A stretch of DNA of 5,660 bases, taken from Methanothrix sp. (GTDB lineage: Archaea; Halobacteriota; Methanosarcinia; Methanotrichales; Methanotrichaceae). This document shows, one piece after another, positions 1-3,312 of this stretch. The position numbers and the translations under genes were made by a program. Where the stretch lies: positions 1 through 5,660 of the forward strand of contig JAQTXY010000147.1 of assembly GCA_028688535.1 (NCBI GenBank), written 5' to 3'. Under the pieces are notes generated by a model. It saw nothing but the letters and a program-made list of their open reading frames with translations, was not told where the DNA came from and did not search any database. The number at the start of each line of letters is the position of its first letter. Positions within the stretch are counted from its first letter, which is position 1.

Positions 1-24
1 TTCTTAATATTAAGTAGGCTTTTC

Positions 25-80
25 AGCTATTTATAGCTAACTCTAGATAGCTTTAGATAGCTAAGAAAGCTAGCTAAAAA
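25..80. repeat. Clustered TAGCTA boxes (left cluster)
   Basis: AT-rich DNA carrying repeated TAGCT/TAGCTAA boxes starting at 34, 48, 58 and 71. TAGATAGCT is exactly repeated at 44-52 and 54-62, a 10-bp spacing that puts both on one face of the helix. The same core recurs at 745-775, in the promoter of the RHH gene. Reasonable roles are an operator for an RHH-type regulator or iterons of a replication or partition site. Any gene it controls is not visible here and may lie left of the window. The repeats are seen; the role is inferred. Confidence 0.55.
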
Positions 81-170
81 GTGCGCAAATATCAAGAAAT
101 AAGCCGCTACATCGCGAAGGCACTTTTGCCAAAGATCTCAAACCAGACAGGCGCGTGTATTTTATATCAG

Positions 171-192
171 TATATTATTTAATAACAATATA
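171..192. repeat. AT-rich nested dyad
   Basis: TATATT (171-176) and AATATA (187-192) form perfect arms. Around the centre, TTATT (175-179) and AATAA (181-185) flank a single T, making a second dyad. Possible roles are a protein-binding site or an easily melted segment beside the TAGCTA boxes. AT-rich dyads also arise by chance, so the functional reading is weak. Confidence 0.35.
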
Positions 193-222
193 TTTTGGTC
201 GATCGGGCAGACTAACAAAATA

Positions 223-266
223 GTTCTGTGGCATTTTTAGAAATAATTTACAAAATGTCATAGAAC
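223..266 (+). other. 15-bp RNA hairpin
   Basis: GTTCTGTGGCATTTT (223-237) pairs along its whole length with AAAATGTCATAGAAC (252-266) around a 14-nt loop. Two of the 15 pairs are G-U when read as + strand RNA; on the minus strand they would be A-C mismatches. The structure therefore fits a + strand transcript better. It could be part of a small RNA, a leader or an element end. No gene abuts it. Confidence 0.5.
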
Positions 267-321
267 AATTCCCGGCCAGGTGCATACCCCGCCCGGCCAT
301 CTCGCCCGTCCGTCTCCGTCA

Positions 322-359
322 GTAAACCCCCCGGAATGTGGGGGGTCCGGGGGGTTTAC
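322..359 (+). other. G/C-run hairpin with a competing inner stem
   Basis: GTAAACCCCCCGG (322-334) is a perfect inverted repeat of CCGGGGGGTTTAC (347-359); an A-T pair (335/346) extends it to 14 bp. The loop holds a further six-G run. ACCCCCC (326-332) can instead pair with GGGGGGT (340-346), a 7-bp stem that excludes the large one. The left C-run thus has two possible partners, the arrangement of a two-state switch. No ligand or regulated gene is evident, and as DNA it could equally be a cruciform or protein site. Confidence 0.55.
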
Positions 360-382
360 GTTAATTCCCACAACGACGAGCA

Positions 383-406
383 CGGACCCCCACGGGTTGG
401 GGTCCG
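383..406 (+). other. 8-bp GC hairpin
   Basis: CGGACCCC (383-390) pairs perfectly with GGGGTCCG (399-406) around an 8-nt loop. It lies 23 nt past the larger hairpin and shares its GGGGTCCG word, which also appears in extended form near 5594-5601. No T-run follows, so it is not an obvious terminator. It is probably part of the same structured GC-rich stretch. Confidence 0.45.
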
Positions 407-428
407 CGCGCAGGAGTGTGCCTACTCA

Positions 429-539
429 CATGCCCGGATCAACCTAAAAAGGAGCCGTACAGGAAAGCTCATGCCCCCTGATTCCTGGCAGAGGCCCCGT
501 GCCCCCTGGATTGCGGAACAAAAAACTCCCGCCCCGGAA
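429..539 (+). repeat. Direct repeat, copy A (~110 bp)
   Basis: This segment aligns with 1589-1699 at about four fifths identity by eye, with a few single-base gaps and one divergent block (511-524). The longest shared pieces are GATCAACCT at the start, ATGCCCCCTGATT at 471-483 and ACTCCCGCCCCGGAA at the end. Both copies contain a short frame opening ATG CCC CCT GAT after a CAGGAAA, but the differences are mostly non-synonymous and the copies shift frame, so coding is doubtful. With copy B it brackets the RHH/DUF4258/YgiT module. Confidence 0.8.
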
Positions 540-676
540 TTGCCACCGCATGAAAGGTTCCCCGTGTATGGGGTTAGGGGAAGCCCGCACGGCGTGTGAG
601 TGCGCCCCCACCCACCCGCGCGTAACACCCGCGCGCGGCACCCCGGAAGAAGAAGCTCAAGCAGCAGCAGTTAGGT
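540..676. other. Gene-free GC-rich spacer
   Basis: Frames open through this stretch only because it is GC-rich; their products are dominated by proline, arginine and alanine and have no ribosome sites. ACCCGCGCG is directly repeated at 614-622 and 627-635. CCCCGGAA at 641-648 repeats a word found at the end of both ~110-bp repeat copies and in the hairpin at 322-359. Confidence 0.5.
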
Positions 677-727
677 GGAGAGGCCCCCTTCGGCCCTCTC
701 CGGAGGGGCCGGTCCAGGCCCTCCTCC
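677..727 (+). promoter_or_regulatory. Alternative GC-rich stems upstream of the RHH promoter
   Basis: GGAGAGGCC (677-685) can pair with GGCCCTCTCC (692-701) with one bulged base. GGCCCTC (692-698) can instead pair with GAGGGGCC (703-710), also with a bulge, and GGAGGGGCC (702-710) can pair with GGCCCTCC (717-724). These stems compete for shared strands. The block lies just before the TATA-like box of the RHH gene, so it would be the tail of an upstream transcript (terminator-like or insulating) rather than part of the RHH leader. Confidence 0.4.
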
Positions 728-731
728 TAAA

Positions 732-775
732 TAGATTTAAATATCTAGCTAGCTTTTATAGTTAGCTAAAGCTAG
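732..775 (+). promoter_or_regulatory. Promoter and TAGCTA operator of the RHH gene
   Basis: TTTAAATAT (736-744) is a good archaeal TATA-like box, predicting a transcript start near 765-770 and a leader of about 20-25 nt. Between box and start codon are CTAGCTAGC (745-753), the palindrome TTAGCTAA (762-769) and an adjoining GCTAG (771-775). The same core is clustered at 25-80. Operators placed over the start site are usual for autorepressing RHH proteins, so self-regulation by the next gene is the simplest inference. Confidence 0.5.
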
Positions 776-789
776 GGAGGTTTTATGAT

Positions 790-975
790 ATGGGAAGAAG
801 CCGATTATCAGTAACTATTTCTGACGAGGCCAAAGAGGTCGTCGTAGGCTACCAGATGGATCACAGGATCAAGACAAGAGATGATGCCACTGAAGCCTTG
901 CTGCTCGACTATGCGAAACTTGTAGAAAGAGTAAAAGAGCTTGAGGCCCAACTGGCCGAAGCGAAAGAGAGTTAA
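790..975 (+). CDS. Small ribbon-helix-helix DNA-binding protein
   Basis: A 61-residue protein with the layout of a MetJ/Arc/CopG RHH regulator. A basic beta strand (about residues 3-10, RSRLSVTI) opens with the alternating pattern that inserts into the major groove. Helix 1 (12-24) and helix 2 (30-43) follow, then a charged C-terminal helix (43-59) with L44, V48, L51 and L55 in heptad spacing, suggesting a coiled coil. ATG 790 is chosen because GGGAGG at 775-780 lies 9 nt upstream. ATG 785 is nearer but opens a frame of only nine codons. RHH proteins bind DNA as dimers and often serve as antitoxins or plasmid copy-control repressors. The adjacent TAGCTA palindromes are candidate operators, and it precedes a toxin-antitoxin pair by about 60 nt. 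The fold assignment rests on sequence pattern only. Confidence 0.8.
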   Translation: MGRSRLSVTISDEAKEVVVGYQMDHRIKTRDDATEALLLDYAKLVERVKELEAQLAEAKES

Positions 976-997
976 TCTGTGCAGAGTACAAACTTAT

Positions 998-1011
998 TTG
1001 CGAGATCGCAA
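998..1011. promoter_or_regulatory. TTGCGA-GA-TCGCAA palindrome before the DUF4258 gene
   Basis: Perfect 6-bp arms with a 2-bp centre, in the short gap between the RHH gene and the putative toxin start at 1034. It sits just after the weak TATA-like ACTTATTT (993-1000). It could be an operator for the toxin-antitoxin pair, or in RNA a 5-bp stem with an AGAT loop. There is no direct evidence of use. Confidence 0.35.
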
Positions 1012-1033
1012 TTGTCTAAGAAGAGTCAAAGTG

Positions 1034-1351
1034 GTGGAGCCAATTAGCTTCATCGATGAAATCAAAATGATGATCTCCAGACGAGATTATCACCTCACGT
1101 TCCACGCCCGCGCCAGGATGTTTGAGAGGCGCATTTCCAACAGGGACCTGGTAGATTTAATAATGAACGGAGAGATAATAGAAGAATATCCTGACAGGGA
1201 GCCGTGCCCAGCAGTTCTCATACTGGGATTCGTGTCAGATCGTCAGTGCCATGCAGTTGTGGCCTGCTGCATGGATCACCTGCGGATCATCACAGTATAC
1301 TGGCCAGATGAAGAGAGATGGATAAATCACTGCCTGAGGAAAAACGAATGA
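1034..1351 (+). CDS. DUF4258 family protein, putative toxin
   Basis: A 105-residue protein when started at GTG 1034. It shows the DUF4258 pattern: YHLTFHARARMFERRIS (19-35), GEIIEEYP (46-53), CPAVLILGF (58-66), a C/H-containing strand around 72-79, and RIITVYWPDEERW (84-96). H20, H24, the ER pair at 31-32 and the GE pair at 46-47 are the family-like conserved positions. DUF4258 genes are commonly found directly before YgiT-type zinc-finger genes, as here, in an MqsRA/HigBA-like toxin-first order. The toxic activity, probably on RNA, is inferred and not shown. Start choice: the frame is open further back into the RHH gene but has no ATG there. GTG 1031 or 1034 gives a normal length, while ATG 1067 or 1070 would trim the first helix. 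No clear SD is present. Confidence 0.8.
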   Translation: MEPISFIDEIKMMISRRDYHLTFHARARMFERRISNRDLVDLIMNGEIIEEYPDREPCPAVLILGFVSDRQCHAVVACCMDHLRIITVYWPDEERWINHCLRKNE

Positions 1352-1593
1352 TACCGGATACTTGCAGTTTCTGCAAGGGCAAGCTGCACGAAGGCAAAAA
1401 GGAATTCGTTGTTAAAGTAAAGAATGAAGTAGTGGTCATCAAAGATGTTCCTGCCCTTGTATGTGACTGCTGCGATGAAGCGTACATCACTCCTGAGATC
1501 TCCGAAAAAATAGATGAAATCATGGAGGAGTTTTATGCTGGAAAGCTCCTGGCAAAACCTTTAGCTGCTGGAGAAGTGGCGTTGAAAGCATGA
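1348..1593 (+). CDS. YgiT-type zinc-finger protein, putative antitoxin
   Basis: An 81-residue protein starting at an ATGA overlap with the DUF4258 stop; GAGGA (1336-1340) lies 7 nt upstream. Two CxxC knuckles (C6/C9 and C39/C42) would bind one zinc ion. Between them is a beta-rich segment (KEFVVKVKNEVVVIKDVPA), then the family-like VPALVCDCCDEAYITPE, with Asp-Glu where many relatives have Gly-Glu. A helix (50-63) and a short tail end the protein. It corresponds to the N-terminal zinc domain of MqsA and lacks MqsA's C-terminal helix-turn-helix, so it may not bind DNA itself; the upstream RHH protein could supply that function. The coupled start fits co-synthesis with, and neutralisation of, the upstream protein. 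Its last codons merge into repeat copy B. Confidence 0.85.
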   Translation: MIPDTCSFCKGKLHEGKKEFVVKVKNEVVVIKDVPALVCDCCDEAYITPEISEKIDEIMEEFYAGKLLAKPLAAGEVALKA

Positions 1594-1699
1594 CCTGATC
1601 AACCTGGAAGGCAGACCGTGCAGGAAAACTCATGCCCCCTGATTACTGGCAGAGACCCTGTGCCCTCTGGACACCAGCCCGAGAACTCCCGCCCCGGAA
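1589..1699 (+). repeat. Direct repeat, copy B (~110 bp)
   Basis: Second copy of the segment at 429-539. Similarity begins at CATG in the last codon and stop of the zinc-finger gene, continues through GATCAACCT (1597-1605) and ATGCCCCCTGATT (1632-1644), and ends at ACTCCCGCCCCGGAA (1685-1699). A 23-codon frame starts at ATG 1632 and ends at 1703, but it does not keep its frame in copy A. The two copies are 1160 bp apart and enclose the three-gene module, pointing to duplication, insertion or recombination. Which process occurred is not shown. Confidence 0.8.
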
Positions 1700-1725
1700 A
1701 TAGCATGCATTCCATCAGTTAACTC

Positions 1726-1733
1726 CTTAAAAT
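1726..1733 (+). promoter_or_regulatory. TATA-like box CTTAAAAT
   Basis: An AT-rich word about 26-33 bp upstream of the GTG codons at 1759 and 1762, the distance expected for a leaderless archaeal transcript. It would head the five-gene cassette 1759-3219. The lack of an SD at the first gene agrees with this, but the motif is weak alone. Confidence 0.35.
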
Positions 1734-1758
1734 CGCAAGAACTGGGATCGCCCATACA

Positions 1759-1956
1759 GTGGTGAGACAATTGGGTGTGCTAAAAGAAGATGATCATGAA
1801 GCTCTGAGGATGTGGGCCTCGGAGAACAATTTCGGAGATCCCGATTCTCTGATAGACCGCAGAGATGGAAAGCTGCTATTCAGGAGCGCCCGTGCGGCCA
1901 AGCAATACCGCAGGTTAGAGGCGATGTACAAAGGCCGGAGGACGCAGAATGCCTAA
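1759..1956 (+). CDS. Hypothetical 65-residue protein, first gene of cassette
   Basis: I do not recognise this protein. It is charged and probably helical: a start-proximal helix (about 7-22, LKEDDHEALRMWASEN), a DPDSLIDRRDGKLLFRS segment, and a basic C-terminal helix rich in Arg and Lys (44-62), compatible with nucleic-acid binding. GTG 1759 or 1762 is the likely start. There is no SD, but a TATA-like box lies about 30 bp upstream. The frame stays open upstream to a stop at 1720-1722 without an ATG, so the real start could be a few codons earlier, or the gene could be a 5'-trimmed remnant. It overlaps the next gene by 8 bp. Its composition is balanced, unlike the arginine- and proline-rich products of the other frames. 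Confidence 0.6.
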   Translation: MVRQLGVLKEDDHEALRMWASENNFGDPDSLIDRRDGKLLFRSARAAKQYRRLEAMYKGRRTQNA

Positions 1957-2143
1957 ACCGCCCAGCGCTTATGTCCCCTGCCTCTACTGCCGCAGAGGTC
2001 CGAAGGGAGACGACCCGAACCCCTGTTCCGGTGTGCGTCACATCCGGTCCTTGCAGGCCGGAGGCTGCTTTCTGGGAGAGGTCACGCCGGGAAAGGAAGA
2101 GCTCCATGCCAGGTTCGTCAAGACCCTGGAGGTGAAAGCCTGA
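1949..2143 (+). CDS. Hypothetical 64-residue Cys-containing protein
   Basis: Function not recognised. C11 and C14 form a CxxC pair, with further cysteines at 26 and 40; a small zinc-binding site is possible but matches no named finger. A basic middle (RRGPKGDD) and a short charged helix (about 49-61, KEELHARFVKTLE) follow. The start is well supported: GGAGG at 1937-1941 lies 7 nt before ATG 1949. The gene overlaps the previous one by 8 bp and the next by CTGA, so it is the second member of a translationally coupled set. A longer frame over the same bases (1812-2135) gives an Arg/Pro-rich product without a ribosome site and was set aside. Confidence 0.65.
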   Translation: MPKPPSAYVPCLYCRRGPKGDDPNPCSGVRHIRSLQAGGCFLGEVTPGKEELHARFVKTLEVKA

Positions 2144-2406
2144 AGATCGAGCGCAGGGACGACCCCGAGACCCAGGAGCACGTTATTACCATTACCCTGA
2201 CTCGTGAAGAGATGGTTCGGGCAAGCGACGAGATGACCCCCGCTGAAAAGCAGACCGCCTATCTCATGGGCCAGAGCCCATTGCTCTCCACCCAGCTCTG
2301 CTCCCTGTTCGAGATTGCATCCGCCCTTGAGAAGGCCGGTGCAAAGACGGCCATGAGCCCGGACGCCCTGGTGAATGATGATGAGGATTACCTGGATGAC
2401 TTCTGA
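2140..2406 (+). CDS. Hypothetical 88-residue acidic protein with apparent CTG start
   Basis: Function not recognised. Begun at CTG 2140, it reads M/L-KIERRDDPETQEHVITITLTREEM, a beta strand leading to a helix. Helical segments follow (MTPAEKQTAYLMGQ; QLCSLFEIASALEKAG), then an acidic tail, NDDEDYLDDF. The start is inferred from three things: CTG overlaps the upstream stop as CTGA; GGAGGTGA at 2128-2135, complementary to the archaeal 16S rRNA tail, places GGAGG 7 nt before it; and the strand ahead of ATG 2212 reads like protein. If ATG 2212 were used, the product would be 64 residues without an SD. The acidic tail could make it a partner of the basic first gene product, which is speculation. 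Confidence 0.65.
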   Translation: MKIERRDDPETQEHVITITLTREEMVRASDEMTPAEKQTAYLMGQSPLLSTQLCSLFEIASALEKAGAKTAMSPDALVNDDEDYLDDF

Positions 2407-2437
2407 GTGCCACTGCCGGAGCAAGGAGCACAGGTAG

Positions 2438-2818
2438 ATGCAGGCGTTCTTTGTGGCCAGCGAGGAGGCAGACGGCCTTTATGGTCCCTACAGCAGGCCG
2501 GTTGCCGACCGGGTTTTGAAGATCGTCCGCATGGCCTCGGACGAGATGGCTGAGCTGGAGGTAGCTGAGGTGGACATGTTCGGCGAGCAGCTCCAGAACG
2601 GCCTTTTGCCCTTCAAAGTTTGTGTGATTGTGCTACAGGGCAAGGTGCAGAGCGTGGAGGTCTCGCTCTGCTGGCCTCCGCTCCCGGAAGGCATCTTGGT
2701 CGAGCGGGAGGACTACAGGGAGTACTTTGTCTGGGCCAGGAACCAGAGCGAGGCCAAGACCAGATTGGCCAGCCTGCCGAAAAGCTTTACCGAGAGCCTT
2801 CGGCAGGACTTTTCATGA
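2438..2818 (+). CDS. Hypothetical 126-residue protein, fourth gene of cassette
   Basis: Not assigned to a family. It begins MQAFFVASEEADGLYGPY, a strand followed by a possible ligand- or peptide-like loop, then a helix (about 23-38) and an acidic stretch (AELEVAEVDMFGEQL). Two strands follow (PFKVCVIVLQGKV; SVEVSLCWPPLP). The C-terminal EYFVWARNQSEAKTRLASL resembles the strand-plus-helix closing motif of several small phage and plasmid proteins. AAGGAG (2423-2428) lies 9 nt before ATG 2438. The 31-bp gap to the previous gene is the only non-overlapping joint in the cassette. Its last bases carry the stem that covers the next gene's ribosome site. Confidence 0.7.
   Translation: MQAFFVASEEADGLYGPYSRPVADRVLKIVRMASDEMAELEVAEVDMFGEQLQNGLLPFKVCVIVLQGKVQSVEVSLCWPPLPEGILVEREDYREYFVWARNQSEAKTRLASLPKSFTESLRQDFS
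2773..2807 (+). promoter_or_regulatory. Hairpin covering the SD of the ASCH gene
   Basis: CCTGCCGAA (2773-2781) pairs perfectly with TTCGGCAGG (2799-2807) around a 17-nt loop. The right arm contains most of CAGGA (2804-2808), the only SD-like site for the ASCH start at 2815. When folded, the mRNA would hide this site; ribosomes finishing the upstream gene (stop 2816-2818) would open it. The structure is seen in the sequence; coupling is inferred. Confidence 0.5.
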
Positions 2819-3219
2819 CTGATGCCATCTTCTCGATCAAGCACCGCTACGCAGAGCGCATTTACAGCGGCCATAAGTGCGTGGAGCTGCGGCGGACGGC
2901 TCCCAAGTCGCCCATAGAGCGGGCCTGGATCTACGAAACAGCGCCGGTAAAAAGGGTAACAGGCTGGTTTGAGCCCGGCCTGATCTATCCAGCGATGGAC
3001 TGCGAGGCCCTCTTGGAGAGGTTTGGAGAGGAGAAATGCCTGGGGATAAAGGTCGCTGGGACGGATGAAGAGCGGCTCCTGGCGATGATCGAGGCCCTGG
3101 GAGACAAGCCTCTGCATGCAATCAGCATCGAAAGAGCCAGCAGGATTAACCCGGTGGAGCTGCGCATCCGGCCTCCGCAGAGCTGGATGTACTGCAGGAA
3201 GATGGCAAGGCTCGGCTAA
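2815..3219 (+). CDS. ASCH-domain protein
   Basis: A 134-residue protein that is essentially one ASCH domain (PUA-like beta barrel). The N-terminus AIFSIKHRYAERIYSGHKCVELRR contains the family signature G-x-K-x-x-E-x-R (G19, K21, E24, R26). Next comes a strand WIYETAPVKRVTGWFE (38-53), matching the usual 'Y-x-x-x-P-V-x-x-V-x-G' element, a helical insert (about 66-102), and a C-terminal PPQSWMY (120-126). ASCH proteins bind RNA or modified nucleosides; some act in translation control, as RNases or as amidohydrolases. The substrate here cannot be read from sequence. The start is the ATGA overlap with the previous gene at 2815-2818; the frame is open upstream only inside that gene. It is the last gene of the five-gene cassette. 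Confidence 0.85.
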   Translation: MTDAIFSIKHRYAERIYSGHKCVELRRTAPKSPIERAWIYETAPVKRVTGWFEPGLIYPAMDCEALLERFGEEKCLGIKVAGTDEERLLAMIEALGDKPLHAISIERASRINPVELRIRPPQSWMYCRKMARLG

Positions 3220-3250
3220 GTAAGGAGCCTAAGGTGCTACTAATCACTAG

Positions 3251-3312
3251 CCTGAACCTTCATAACCATGAATCAGGGCTCGAGATGGCGGCCTTGGAGA
3301 CACCTGCTTTTT
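3251..3312 (+). terminator. Hairpin and T-tract between convergent genes
   Basis: CCTGA (3251-3255) and TTCAT (3259-3263) pair with ATGAA-TCAGG (3268-3277), a 10-bp stem with a 3-nt bulge and 4-nt loop. A TTTTT tract (3308-3312) follows 30 nt later. Archaeal termination depends mainly on T-tracts, so the cassette transcript probably ends near 3312, just inside the 3' end of the opposing HEPN gene. The hairpin is nearly symmetric and could also stabilise HEPN mRNA ends. Confidence 0.4.

Larger units (their letters stand above)
81..321. other. Gene-free AT-rich spacer
   Basis: No coding frame here looks genuine. The stretch is AT-rich up to about 270 and then turns abruptly GC-rich. It holds the AT dyad at 171-192 and the hairpin at 223-266, listed separately. 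AT-rich words around 161-195 could serve as TATA boxes, but no start codon with a ribosome site follows at a usual distance. Confidence 0.6.

Noticed and set aside
336..599. 87-codon + frame across the GC-rich left region
   Set aside because: It starts inside the loop of the 322-359 hairpin, has no ribosome site, gives an Arg/Pro/His-rich product and runs through repeat copy A, whose second copy does not keep the frame.
422..641. Minus strand frames of 65-68 codons
   Set aside because: They overlap repeat copy A and GC-rich spacer, have no SD or promoter, and are low-complexity.
499..765. 88-codon + frame ending near the RHH promoter
   Set aside because: It has no SD, covers the GC stems and the TATA-like box, and its Pro/Arg/Ala-rich composition is explained by GC content.
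941..1033. N-terminal extension of the DUF4258 protein from TTG 941
   Set aside because: It overlaps the RHH gene, has no SD and adds basic residues not expected in the family; GTG 1034 gives a typical length.
1812..2135. 107-codon + frame overlapping two cassette genes
   Set aside because: The product is Arg/Ser/Pro-rich with no ribosome site, whereas the frames at 1759 and 1949 give balanced proteins, and the 1949 gene has GGAGG at the right distance.
2038..2424. 128-codon minus strand frame opposite the cassette
   Set aside because: It has no ribosome site or TATA-like box and mirrors the + strand genes at 1949 and 2140, which have strong translation signals.
2620..2814. Longer N-terminus for the ASCH protein
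   Set aside because: The extension lies entirely inside the 2438-2818 gene, reads as low-complexity Arg/Gly/Pro sequence, and the ATGA joint at 2815 gives a normal-length ASCH domain.
2713..3117. 134-codon minus strand frame
   Set aside because: Antisense to the ASCH gene, whose family signature is clear; no start signals on the minus strand.
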